64,000 nt of DNA from the NCBI RefSeq assembly GCF_000498395.2, contig NZ_CP010979.1:5853501-5917500 (forward strand). The letters run 5' to 3'. This DNA comes from Pseudomonas putida S13.1.2. GTDB taxonomy: Bacteria; Pseudomonadota; Gammaproteobacteria; Pseudomonadales; Pseudomonadaceae. The notes under the pieces are model-generated. The model was given only the letters and a program-made list of their open reading frames with translations, did not search any database and was not told where the DNA came from. The position numbers were made by a program, and so were the translations under genes. Below, in pieces: positions 48,757 through 56,649 of the stretch (the first letter of the stretch is position 1; each line of letters opens with the position of its first letter).

Positions 48757-49523
48757 TGTTGCAAGTTGAAGGCCTGCACCTGCGGCGGGGAAGCAACGAG
48801 GTGCTGCACGACATTCACCTGCAGCTGAGCCCGGGGCAGGTGGTGGGTGTGCTCGGCCCCAATGGCGCCGGCAAGAGCAGCCTGCTGGGTGTGTTGTGTG
48901 GCGAGTTGGCGCCCGACCGGGGGCGGGTGACGCTGCAGGGCCGGCCCCTCACCGATTGGCCTGGGCAGGAGCGGGCCAAGCGCCTGGCTGTGTTGCCACA
49001 GGTGTCCAGCCTGGGCTTCTCGTTCCGGGTCGAGGAGGTGGTGGGCATGGGGCGCATGCCGCATGGCACCGGGCAGCAGCGCGATGCGCAAATTGTCGAA
49101 GCGGCGTTGCAGGCGGCGGATGCCTGGCACCTGGTGGGGCGCAGTTACCTGGCGCTATCGGGGGGCGAGCGGCAGCGGGTGCACCTGGCCCGTGTGCTGG
49201 CGCAGCTATGGCCGGGCGAGGAGGGGGCCACGCTGCTGCTCGACGAACCGACCTCGATGCTCGACCCGCTGCACCAGCACACCACCCTGGAGTCCGTGCG
49301 CCGCTTTGCCGACCGCGGCGCCGCGGTGCTGGTGATCCTGCATGACCTGAACCTGGCAGCGCGCTACTGTGACCGTATCCTGTTGCTGGAACAGGGGCGC
49401 AGTCATGCGTTTGCCTCGCCCGAAGAGGTACTGACGCCCGCGGCGTTGAGGGCAGTCTACGGTATCGATGTGCTGGTGCAGGCGCACCCGGAGCGTGGGC
49501 ATCCGCTGATCATCACCCGCTAG
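48756..49523 (+). CDS. hmuV: Haem ABC transporter ATP-binding protein HmuV
   Basis: 255-residue ATPase energising haem uptake. Walker A LGPNGAGKSSLLG (about 33-45), Q-loop in LPQVSSLGFSF, the signature LSGGERQRVHLARVL, Walker B TLLLDEPTSMLD and the H-loop LVILHDLNLAARY. The sequence extends to VQAHPERGHPLIITR, as in HmuV. AGGAGG at its stop serves the next gene. Confidence 0.95.
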   Translation: MLQVEGLHLRRGSNEVLHDIHLQLSPGQVVGVLGPNGAGKSSLLGVLCGELAPDRGRVTLQGRPLTDWPGQERAKRLAVLPQVSSLGFSFRVEEVVGMGRMPHGTGQQRDAQIVEAALQAADAWHLVGRSYLALSGGERQRVHLARVLAQLWPGEEGATLLLDEPTSMLDPLHQHTTLESVRRFADRGAAVLVILHDLNLAARYCDRILLLEQGRSHAFASPEEVLTPAALRAVYGIDVLVQAHPERGHPLIITR

Positions 49524-49535
49524 GAGGCATTGCCG

Positions 49536-50420
49536 ATGCGTCATCCGCTGCTGTCCGGTTTCTCGCTTTGCCTGGTGTTGGCACTGGGTGGCTGCCAGGC
49601 CAGCCTGCCGCCGTTGCCCCCTTGGCAGGGCAGTGAGGGGCGTAGGCATGCCGAGTTGGGGCACATCATCGACCTTGCCAGTGGCCAGGCGATCAGCCCT
49701 GAGCAACTGGTGCAACGCCTGGCGGGCGCCCCCCGTGTGCTGGTGGGCGAAAAACACGACAACCCGGACCATCACGCGCTGCAACTTTGGCTGCTGCGCG
49801 CGTTGCAGGGGCAGCGCGTGCAAGGCAGCCTTTTGCTGGAGATGCTGCAGCCTGAGCAGCAACCGCTGGTCGACAAGGTTCAGGGCCAGCCCCTACCGGC
49901 AGACTTGCCCAAGGCGCTGGCCTGGCAGGAGGGTTGGGACTGGCAACTGTACGGGCCGATCGTGCGGGAGGCCTTGCAGCAGCGAGTACCACTGCTGGCG
50001 GCCAACCTGTCGCCTGGCGAGATGCGCCAGGCCTATCGGCAGCCAGCCTCGCTGACCGGCGAAAGGTCCAATGCACCGGCGGTAAAGGCTGCTTTGCTGG
50101 AGCAGGTACGCGCCGGGCATTGCGGGATGCTGCCGGCAAGCCAGTTGCCGGCGATGCTGGCCGTGCAGCAGCAGCGCGACCGGCGCATGGCCGAGCGTTT
50201 GCTGTCGGCGCCGCAGCCGGCACTGCTGTTTGCCGGGGCCTATCACGTGCGCAAGGACTTGGGCATACCCTTGCACCTGGCTGATTTGGGGGCGTCGGGG
50301 GAGAGCAAGGTATTGCTGCTGGCCGAGGTGGGCGAGCAGGTTGAGCCAGGCGAGGCTGATTACGTGTGGTACACGGCGGCAACGCCGGCGCAGGATTACT
50401 GCGCGCAGTTTCGCCAGTAG
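49536..50420 (+). CDS. phuW: ChaN/PhuW-type haem-associated lipoprotein
   Basis: 294 residues from ATG 49536, which has AGGAGG 8 nt upstream (TTG 49530 is too close to the site). A lipoprotein signal MRHPLLSGFSLCLVLALGG ends at the lipobox cysteine in LGGCQA. The rest is the ChaN domain (DUF399): RVLVGEKHDNPDHHALQLWL, LLLEMLQPEQQP, and LLFAGAYHVRKDLGIPLHL. Campylobacter ChaN binds haem as a dimer. The position after phuTUV corresponds to phuW of P. aeruginosa. Role in haem handling is inferred. Confidence 0.85.
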   Translation: MRHPLLSGFSLCLVLALGGCQASLPPLPPWQGSEGRRHAELGHIIDLASGQAISPEQLVQRLAGAPRVLVGEKHDNPDHHALQLWLLRALQGQRVQGSLLLEMLQPEQQPLVDKVQGQPLPADLPKALAWQEGWDWQLYGPIVREALQQRVPLLAANLSPGEMRQAYRQPASLTGERSNAPAVKAALLEQVRAGHCGMLPASQLPAMLAVQQQRDRRMAERLLSAPQPALLFAGAYHVRKDLGIPLHLADLGASGESKVLLLAEVGEQVEPGEADYVWYTAATPAQDYCAQFRQ

Positions 50421-50466
50421 TGTCCACGGTAGTAAAGCCAAGCCAGGCGGCACAAAAACCACAGGC

Positions 50467-50494
50467 AAAAAAAGACCCGGCAAAGAGCCGGGTC
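50467..50494 (-). terminator. Intrinsic terminator of prrF
   Basis: On the reverse strand GACCCGGC (50494-50487), loop TCTTT, GCCGGGTC (50481-50474), then seven T (50473-50467). Confidence 0.92.
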
Positions 50495-50580
50495 AATAAC
50501 CGTGATTAGCCTGATGAGGAGATAATCTGAGAGTCCGAACCAGGGGCTCTTAGGTTATCCAACCAGTCTCGCGACCAGTT
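50467..50580 (-). ncRNA. prrF: PrrF iron-responsive small RNA
   Basis: Reverse strand transcript of about 114 nt starting AACTGGTCGCGAG, with the conserved PrrF core CTCTCAGATTATCTCCTCAT and CAGGCTAATCACGG, and ending in a GACCCGGC...GCCGGGTC terminator with seven T. PrrF RNAs, made when iron is low, pair with mRNAs for iron-containing enzymes to spare iron. Its promoter is covered by a Fur box. Position after the haem-uptake operon matches the P. aeruginosa phuW-prrF locus, but here there is one copy instead of a tandem pair. Confidence 0.92.
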
Positions 50581-50582
50581 GT

Positions 50583-50614
50583 GATAATCATAACGATTCT
50601 CATTTCGTAGTCAA
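50583..50614 (-). promoter_or_regulatory. prrF promoter with embedded Fur box
   Basis: Reverse strand TTGACT (50614-50609), 16-bp spacer, TATGAT (50592-50587) places the start at A50580. The Fur box GATAATCATAACGATTCTC (50583-50601 on the forward strand, 15 of 19 consensus positions) covers the -10 and spacer, so Fur-Fe would exclude polymerase. Confidence 0.88.
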
Positions 50615-50628
50615 TCCCCTTTCCACGA

Positions 50629-50907
50629 TTATTTTGGATTTTTTTGCGTAGGGTTTTTCGCGTCCAGTTGTTGATTGAGCGCTTCTTTGCGTTCGAGCGG
50701 CAGATCGTTCCAGTGCATGTCCAGCAGGGCGCCTTCAATGGCGTACAACAGCACCTTGGAAGCGCGGAACCCTCGTGTCTTTACGGCCTGGTATGCACCC
50801 ACCGCACCCAGGCGACGCAGGTCCGATGCACTGTGGATGCCGGCGGCATGCAGCCACTGCGCAGAGGTCTTGCCAAGGTTCTTCAGGTGCTGCAATTCAT
50901 CGTTCAT
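50629..50907 (-). CDS. TfoX/Sxy C-terminal domain protein
   Basis: A 92-residue stand-alone TfoX_C domain: LQHLKNLGKTSAQWLHAAGIHSA, DLRRLGAVGAYQAVK, and ASKVLLYAIEGALLDMHWNDLP, the helix-hairpin-helix-like arrangement of the Sxy C-terminus. The N-terminal TfoX domain is absent. Full-length TfoX/Sxy regulates competence; a lone C-domain protein has no known function. It ends about 50 bp before the prrF start on the same strand. Start ATG 50907 has GGAGGC upstream. Confidence 0.85.
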   Translation of the reverse strand: MNDELQHLKNLGKTSAQWLHAAGIHSASDLRRLGAVGAYQAVKTRGFRASKVLLYAIEGALLDMHWNDLPLERKEALNQQLDAKNPTQKNPK

Positions 50908-51036
50908 CGAGCCTCCTTGCGATGGCTGAACGTGGATTGGAGGATAAATCGCGAGCAGGTCAGAGAGGAGTGTAGCGGGGGTTAGGAAATGCGCGGCCTT
51001 TTGCCATCGGGGCGATGAGCTGCCGGGACCTGTGCC

Positions 51037-51068
51037 GGCCTCTTCGCGGGTGAACCCGCGAAGGGGCC
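51037..51068. repeat. Compact single REP hairpin
   Basis: GGCCTCTTCGCGGGT, GAA, CCCGCGAAGGGGCC: the outer arms of the REP unit joined directly, lacking the CTCCCACAGG part seen elsewhere. It lies 20 bp after the end of the reverse-strand kinase-like gene (stop at 51089) and could act as its 3' stem-loop. Confidence 0.75.
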
Positions 51069-51088
51069 AGAACAGGAAAACGATGAAC

Positions 51089-52690
51089 TTACAGGCCTGG
51101 CAAACGCTGGCGAATCTGCTCGATCACCTGGTCCATGCTGCCAGCGTCCTGGGTGTCGACCCGGGTGCTCTGCACCAGCTCCTGCGCATCCAGGGCTTCA
51201 CGGCTGGCCTGCTGGGCCTTGACCACGTCCAGGGTGGCATCCGAAGGGTCGGTGTTTTCGGCCTGACGCTGTTCCAGCCAGCTGGCAATGACTGCCTCGG
51301 GTGCGTGGCAGTCCAGGATCAGGAACGGCACACCGGTCTGGCTGGCAACGTCTGCTGCCGCCTGGCGCTGTTCATGCTTGAGGTAGGTGGCATCCAGCAC
51401 CACCGGGAAGCCGGCGCGCAAAACGGTTGCTGCCACTTCGTGCAAGCGTTGGTAAGTGGCGGCACTGGCATCCAGGTCATAAATGCCGGTAGTCAGTTGG
51501 CCGGCGTTGTCTTGCGGCTGTTCGCCGAACAGGCGCTTGCGCTCGACGTCGGAGCGCACACGAATGGCGCCCAAGGCCTCGACCAGGCGCATTGCCACGT
51601 GGCTCTTGCCCACTGCCGAGACACCATGGGTGATGGCCAGCAGCCGCGAAGGGATGGCGCTGTAGCTTTCTGCCAGGTTGGCGTAGTTGCGATAGGTGCG
51701 CAGGGTGGTGGCCCGCTGCACGCCGTCGGCGTTGGCCGGCATGCTGAACAGCGCGACCTTGGCCCGTACCAGGGCGCGATAGGCTTTGTAGAAGTTGAGC
51801 ACTTCCAGGCCTTCGTAATCGCCGGTCAGCTCCAGGTACTGGCTGATGAAACGTCGTGCCAGGCACTTGAGGCCGCGATCTTCCAGGTCCATGGCGAGGA
51901 AACCGGTGTCGGCCCACACATCGGTCATGCGGAAAGGTTCGTTGAACTCGATGCAGTCGAAGATCACCACCTGGCCGTTGATCAGGGTAGCGTTGCCCAG
52001 GTGGATGTCACCATGGCACTCGCGGGTGAAGCCATTGGCCTTGCGCGAGGCGAACAGGCCTTGCAGCCGCTCGAAACTGCTCCGCGCCCAAGCCTGCAGG
52101 TTGTCCAGTTGCAGCAGGTCGGCCTTGTCGCTGAGGAATGGGCGGATCTGCTCGAAGTTCTGCTCGACCGGGGCCATGACGCTTTCAGGCGAGCCGTAGG
52201 GCTGCTCGGCAGATACCTTTGGGGTCTGCAGGTGGAACTCGGCGATTTGCCGGGCCATCTGGTCGATGTGCGCGGCATTCAGCTCGCCATTGGCCTGCAG
52301 GGTGCTGAGCATCTGCCCCTGGGGGAACTGGCGCATTTTCAGCACGTATTCGATGGCCTCGCCTTCGCCACCGATCTGCGGCGCTTCGACGCTGCCGGTA
52401 ACGGGCAATACCTCCAGGTACAGGCCGTCGGTCAGGCGCTGGTTCAGGCGCAACTCTTCGTTACAGAAATGCTGGCGCTGGCCCAGTTCGGTGAAGTCGA
52501 GAAAGCCGAAGTTCATCGGCTTCTTGATCTTGTAGGCGTACTCGCCGGTCAGCAGCACCCAGGAGATATGCGTCTCGATGAGCTGGAACCCATCCACGGG
52601 GTGAGGGTACAGGGCAGGGTTCTGCAGCGCAGTGATAAGGGCTTGGCTCACGGGAAATCCTTCCGGGGGCAGGGAATTCGAATGCGCCAT
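51089..52690 (-). CDS. APH-like kinase / P-loop ATPase fusion protein
   Basis: 533 residues from ATG 52690 (MAHSNSLPPEGF). The first 330 residues resemble aminoglycoside phosphotransferase-like kinases: ISWVLLTGEYAYKIKKPM (Lys pair), ECHGDIHLGNATLI (Brenner-type catalytic loop) and IFDCIEFNEPFRMTDVWAD (metal-binding Asp). The last 190 hold a P-loop kinase domain with GVSAVGKSHVAMRL (Walker A) and VVLDATYLKHEQR, similar to the zeta/AAA_33 group. Proteins of this two-domain form are widespread in proteobacteria but uncharacterised; the APH part is unlikely to mean drug resistance. Divergent from mrcB. Confidence 0.85.
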   Translation of the reverse strand: MAHSNSLPPEGFPVSQALITALQNPALYPHPVDGFQLIETHISWVLLTGEYAYKIKKPMNFGFLDFTELGQRQHFCNEELRLNQRLTDGLYLEVLPVTGSVEAPQIGGEGEAIEYVLKMRQFPQGQMLSTLQANGELNAAHIDQMARQIAEFHLQTPKVSAEQPYGSPESVMAPVEQNFEQIRPFLSDKADLLQLDNLQAWARSSFERLQGLFASRKANGFTRECHGDIHLGNATLINGQVVIFDCIEFNEPFRMTDVWADTGFLAMDLEDRGLKCLARRFISQYLELTGDYEGLEVLNFYKAYRALVRAKVALFSMPANADGVQRATTLRTYRNYANLAESYSAIPSRLLAITHGVSAVGKSHVAMRLVEALGAIRVRSDVERKRLFGEQPQDNAGQLTTGIYDLDASAATYQRLHEVAATVLRAGFPVVLDATYLKHEQRQAAADVASQTGVPFLILDCHAPEAVIASWLEQRQAENTDPSDATLDVVKAQQASREALDAQELVQSTRVDTQDAGSMDQVIEQIRQRLPGL

Positions 52691-52766
52691 TATGGTCAAT
52701 GGTGCCGTCCCTGCCTACCGCTGGGCCGTCTGCCCAGCCTTTATAAAGTGCGTATAATCCGCCGCC

Positions 52767-55088
52767 ATGACCCGAACCCGAAATCCCCGTACCCCTCAGA
52801 AACGCCCGACCGGCCGCTCCCGCGCCTGGCTGGGCTGGGCTTTGAAGCTCAGCCTGGTAGGCCTGGTGATCGTTGCCGGCTTCGCGGTTTACCTCGATGC
52901 CGTTGTGCAGGAGAAGTTCTCCGGCAAGCGCTGGACCATCCCGGCCAAGGTGTATGCCCGGCCACTGGAGCTGTTCACTGGTCAGAAACTGAGCAAGAAT
53001 GACTTCCTTACCGAACTCGACGCGCTCGGCTACCGGCGTGAAAGCGCGGCCAACGGCCCGGGTGCGGCGGCCGTCAACGGCAACACCGTCGACCTCAATA
53101 CCCGTGGCTTCCAGTTCTACGAGGGCATGGAGCCGGCGCAGTTTGTGCGCGTGCGCTTCTCCGGCGATTACGTGGCGGGCCTTTCTGCTGCCAACGGCAA
53201 GGCGCTCGACGTGGTGCGGCTGGAGCCGCTGATGATCGGCGGCATCTACCCGAAGAACCTCGAAGACCGCATCCTGATCAAGATCGACCAGGTGCCCAAA
53301 TACCTGCTCGAAACCCTGGTGGCGACCGAAGACCGCGACTTCTACAGCCACTACGGCGTGTCGCCCAAGTCCATCGCCCGGGCAATGTGGGTCAACACCT
53401 CGTCCGGTTCGATGCGCCAGGGGGGGAGTACCCTGACCCAGCAGCTGGTGAAGAACTTCTACCTCAGCAGCGAGCGCAGCCTCAGCCGCAAGCTGACCGA
53501 GGCGATGATGGCCATGCTGCTTGAGCTGCACTACGACAAGCGCGAGATTCTCGAGGCCTACCTCAACGAAGTGTTCGTCGGTCAGGATGGCCAGCGCGCC
53601 GTTCACGGCTTCGGCCTGGCCAGCCAGTTCTTCTTCAGCCAGCCGCTTTCGGAGCTGAAGCTGCATCAGATCGCCTTGCTGGTGGGCATGGTCAAGGGGC
53701 CGTCCTACTACAACCCGCGGCGTTACCCTGACCGCGCCCTGGCCCGCCGCAACCTGGTGCTTGACCTGGTGGCCGAGCAGGGCGTGGCGAGCCAGGCGGA
53801 AGTCGATGCGGCTAAGAAGATGCCGTTGGGCGTGACCAAGCGCGGCAGCCTGGCCGACAGCTCGTTCCCGGCCTTCCTCGACCTGGTCAAGCGTCAGCTG
53901 CGCCAGGACTACCGCGACGAAGACTTGACCGAAGAAGGCCTGCGTATTTTCACCAGCTTCGACCCGATCCTGCAGATGAAGGCCGAAACCTCGATGAGCG
54001 AGACCTTCAAGCGCCTGGCAGGGCGCAAGGGTGCTGACGAGGTGGAATCGGCAATGGTCGTGACCAACCCGGAAACCGGTGAGGTACAGGCGCTGATCGG
54101 TAGCCGCCAGGCAGGCTTCGCCGGTTTCAACCGGGCCATCGACGCGGTGCGGCCGATCGGCTCGCTGGTCAAGCCGTCGGTGTACCTGACTGCGCTGGAG
54201 CAGCCGAGCAAGTACACCCTGACCACCTGGGTGCAGGATGAGCCATTTTCGGTCAAGGGTGCCGATGGTCAGGTCTGGCGCCCACAAAACTACGACCGTC
54301 GACCGCATGGCACCATCTACCTGTATCAGGGGCTTGCCAACTCGTACAACCTGTCTACCGCCAAGCTTGGCCTGGAAGTGGGCGTGCCCAATGTGATCAA
54401 GACCATTGGCCGGCTGGGGGTGAATGTCGACTGGCCAGCCTTCCCGGCCATGTTGCTGGGTGCTGGCGGCATGTCGCCGATGCAGGTTGCAACCATGTAC
54501 CAGACCATCGCCAACGGCGGTTTCAACACCCCGATGCGTGGTATCCGCAGTGTGCTGACTGCCGAGGGCGAACCGCTCAAGCGCTACCCGTTCCAGATCC
54601 AGCAAACCTTCGACCCGGGGGCCATCTACCTGGTGCAAAACGCCATGCAGCGGGTCATGCGCGAAGGTACCGGGCGCTCGGTGTACAACACCTTGCCGCG
54701 CTCGCTGACCCTGGCGGGCAAGACCGGTACCAGTAACGACTCGCGCGACAGCTGGTTCTCCGGCTTCAGCCAGGACCTGCTGGCCGTGGTGTGGATGGGC
54801 CGTGACGATAACGGCAAAACACCCTTCACCGGTGCCACCGGTGCCCTGCAGGTGTGGACCAGCTTCATGAAGAAGGCCGACCCGCTGCCGCTGGACATGC
54901 CGCAGCCGGACAACGTGGTGCAGGCCTGGATCGACCCTTACAGTGGCCATGGGTCTGATGGCAGCTGTCCGGGAGCGGTGCAGATGCCGTATATTCGCGG
55001 GAGTGAACCGCCCGCCGGCGCGACCTGTGGCGGCGAGCAGAATCCTGCAGAATCAGTCATGGACTGGGTCAAAGGCTGGATGAATTAA
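52767..55088 (+). CDS. mrcB: Penicillin-binding protein 1B (bifunctional peptidoglycan synthase)
   Basis: Class A PBP that polymerises and cross-links peptidoglycan. 773 residues: basic cytoplasmic tail, membrane helix about 27-48 (LKLSLVGLVIVAGFAVYLD), UB2H-like region, GT51 transglycosylase with catalytic Glu in ATEDRDFYSHYG and RQGGSTLTQQLVKNFYL, then the transpeptidase with SLVK (IGSLVKPSVYL), SYN (NSYNLSTAKL) and KTGTS (LAGKTGTSNDS). Followed 27 bp later by its activator gene lpoP. Confidence 0.96.
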   Translation: MTRTRNPRTPQKRPTGRSRAWLGWALKLSLVGLVIVAGFAVYLDAVVQEKFSGKRWTIPAKVYARPLELFTGQKLSKNDFLTELDALGYRRESAANGPGAAAVNGNTVDLNTRGFQFYEGMEPAQFVRVRFSGDYVAGLSAANGKALDVVRLEPLMIGGIYPKNLEDRILIKIDQVPKYLLETLVATEDRDFYSHYGVSPKSIARAMWVNTSSGSMRQGGSTLTQQLVKNFYLSSERSLSRKLTEAMMAMLLELHYDKREILEAYLNEVFVGQDGQRAVHGFGLASQFFFSQPLSELKLHQIALLVGMVKGPSYYNPRRYPDRALARRNLVLDLVAEQGVASQAEVDAAKKMPLGVTKRGSLADSSFPAFLDLVKRQLRQDYRDEDLTEEGLRIFTSFDPILQMKAETSMSETFKRLAGRKGADEVESAMVVTNPETGEVQALIGSRQAGFAGFNRAIDAVRPIGSLVKPSVYLTALEQPSKYTLTTWVQDEPFSVKGADGQVWRPQNYDRRPHGTIYLYQGLANSYNLSTAKLGLEVGVPNVIKTIGRLGVNVDWPAFPAMLLGAGGMSPMQVATMYQTIANGGFNTPMRGIRSVLTAEGEPLKRYPFQIQQTFDPGAIYLVQNAMQRVMREGTGRSVYNTLPRSLTLAGKTGTSNDSRDSWFSGFSQDLLAVVWMGRDDNGKTPFTGATGALQVWTSFMKKADPLPLDMPQPDNVVQAWIDPYSGHGSDGSCPGAVQMPYIRGSEPPAGATCGGEQNPAESVMDWVKGWMN

Positions 55089-55115
55089 GCACAGGCTGCA
55101 TTGATGAGGTGTGAC

Positions 55116-55907
55116 GTGAACAAGTGGCTGTTTCCTGCCGTGACGGCGTTGGCTGTGCTCCAGGGGTGCTCCAGCGTCCCGCGCGGCAATATACCGGTGG
55201 TCGATTCGAGCACCCGCGTGTCCAACAGCGAGCGCGTGACGGCTACCCGCTCGGCGGGTGGCTATAACACGGGCACCGCGCAAGCGCAGACGCTGCCTGA
55301 AGACTCCGGCGTCACCGTGATGATTCCGCAGGGCGCTGGCGCTTCAGGCATCCAGACGTTCCCGGCTGCCAACGGCGCAGCGCCGATCAGCACCTCGCCA
55401 ATCACGCCGGGCCCGATTACCCCAGGCCCGGCCAGTTCGGCGCCGATGACCACAAACCCGAACCCGATCGCCGACGAGCCGTTCGACATCGCGGCCATGA
55501 GCAGCACCCCACCAAGTACCAGTGCGCCAACGGGTATTCCGCGCAGCAACACCGCTGCGGGTGGTCTGTCGGCCGACGAGCAGCTGGACGGCCCGGTGCT
55601 GGCACTGCTGACCACCGCGCAATCCCAGCAGGGCAGTGGTGACTTCAACGGGGCGGCTTCGAGCCTGGAGCGTGCCCAGCGCATAGCCCCGCGCGAGCCG
55701 CAAGTGCTGTACCGCCTGGCCCAGGTGCGCCTGTCGCAAGGTGATGCGGCGCAGGCGGAGCAACTGGCGCGTCGCGCCCTGACTTACGCCAATGGCCGTC
55801 CAAGCCTGCAGGCCGAGCTGTGGAACACCATCGCCCAGGCCCGTGAAAAGCAAGGTGACAGCGCTGGCGCGGCACTGGCCCGGCAGAAGGCGCGGGTCAA
55901 TTCGTGA
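55116..55907 (+). CDS. lpoP: LpoP-like TPR lipoprotein, activator of PBP1b
   Basis: Outer-membrane lipoprotein of 263 residues from GTG 55116 (GAGG 6 nt upstream; MNKWLFPAVTALAVLQGCSS, lipobox cysteine at 18). A long Pro/Ser/Thr-rich linker (about 40-165, with ITPGPITPGPAS) could span the periplasm, and the C-terminal 100 residues form TPR-like helices (FNGAASSLERAQRIAPREPQ, YRLAQVRLSQGDAAQAEQLA). In P. aeruginosa the gene after PBP1b encodes LpoP, required for PBP1b function in place of LpoB; synteny and layout support the same here. The yqcC start overlaps its stop. Confidence 0.87.
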   Translation: MNKWLFPAVTALAVLQGCSSVPRGNIPVVDSSTRVSNSERVTATRSAGGYNTGTAQAQTLPEDSGVTVMIPQGAGASGIQTFPAANGAAPISTSPITPGPITPGPASSAPMTTNPNPIADEPFDIAAMSSTPPSTSAPTGIPRSNTAAGGLSADEQLDGPVLALLTTAQSQQGSGDFNGAASSLERAQRIAPREPQVLYRLAQVRLSQGDAAQAEQLARRALTYANGRPSLQAELWNTIAQAREKQGDSAGAALARQKARVNS

Positions 55908-56239
55908 TGATCGAGCAACGTATTCTGGACATAGCCGACCACCTGTTGCTGATCGAACGTGAACTGGTGGTGCAGGGGTGGTGGGATGACGAGCCACCCA
56001 GCGACGAGGCACTGGCCAGTACCGTGCCGTTCGCGGTCGATACCCTCAGTTTCGAGCAGTGGCTGCAATGGATCTTCCTGCCGCGCATGAAGATCATCAT
56101 CGAACTGGGCCATCCGCTGCCCAATGCCTCCAGCATCCTGGTCATGGCCGAGACCGTGTTTACCGACCGGCCGGAGCAAAGCCGTGAGCTGCGCCGACTG
56201 TTGGCAGCATTTGACCAATTGATCGCTCCTTCCGCCTGA
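55907..56239 (+). CDS. yqcC: YqcC family protein (DUF446)
   Basis: 110 residues from ATG 55907, overlapping the lpoP stop by one base (TGATG). Family features are ILDIADHLLLIERELVVQGWW, PFAVDTLSFEQWLQWIFLPRM and the C-terminal LRRLLAAFDQLI. A cytoplasmic all-helical protein; E. coli yqcC lies beside a pseudouridine synthase gene and its role is unknown. Third gene of the mrcB-lpoP operon and closed by a terminator. Confidence 0.88.
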   Translation: MIEQRILDIADHLLLIERELVVQGWWDDEPPSDEALASTVPFAVDTLSFEQWLQWIFLPRMKIIIELGHPLPNASSILVMAETVFTDRPEQSRELRRLLAAFDQLIAPSA

Positions 56240-56257
56240 TTTCTTCAGTTTTTCCTT

Positions 56258-56285
56258 CAAGGGCCGCAGATTGTGGCCCTTTTTT
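56258..56285 (+). terminator. Intrinsic terminator after yqcC
   Basis: AAGGGCC (56259-56265), a 9-nt loop, GGCCCTT with a six-T run. Closes mrcB-lpoP-yqcC. Confidence 0.88.
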
Positions 56286-56649
56286 GTGGAAATCTTATTT
56301 ATTCTGCTGCTGAAGCGATTTTTAGTGGTGGCAGGAATTCATCTTGGGGAAAAATTGGCAATAATTTTTCTTGACATGTTGGCGCCGAATCACAAGAATC
56401 CAACTTCCGCTGTAGAGGGACTGCCAGAAGCAGACCCGCTAAGCAGATCATGAGGCGCACACCCGCGCCGACCTGTTACACCCCGCAACGCGTTACCTCG
56501 CGCTGGGTGGGAAAACCCCGCAACACTCTGGGGTGCTCCCAATACTTGCTCAGTCAGTGCTGACGTTTTCGCTCATGCTCTGCTTGGCAGTAAACCTATT
56601 AAGACCCGTCCACTAGGGACGGTATTCTGGCGTTTTAGAGGTGAACAAC
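56286..56649 (+). promoter_or_regulatory. ilvIH promoter and leader region
   Basis: 364 bp without a recognisable gene. A candidate promoter is TTGACA (56372-56377), 17-bp spacer, AAGAAT (56395-56400), preceded by an A/T-rich stretch. The leader of about 240 nt contains a CCCCGCAAC...CTGGGG hairpin (about 56515-56533) and CCGTCC/GGACGG closed on CTAG/ACTA bases near 56607-56622. A 37-codon frame from ATG 56451 lacks branched-chain codon runs, so I do not call a leader peptide. Confidence 0.5.

Noticed and set aside
51089..52690. APH-like domain considered as an antibiotic-resistance determinant
   Set aside because: It is fused to a P-loop kinase, located among core genes next to mrcB, and belongs to a widespread uncharacterised two-domain family rather than to the resistance enzymes.
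56451..56564. Possible leader peptide upstream of ilvI
   Set aside because: The frame lacks clusters of Val, Leu or Ile codons and has no clear ribosome site, so classical branched-chain attenuation is not supported.
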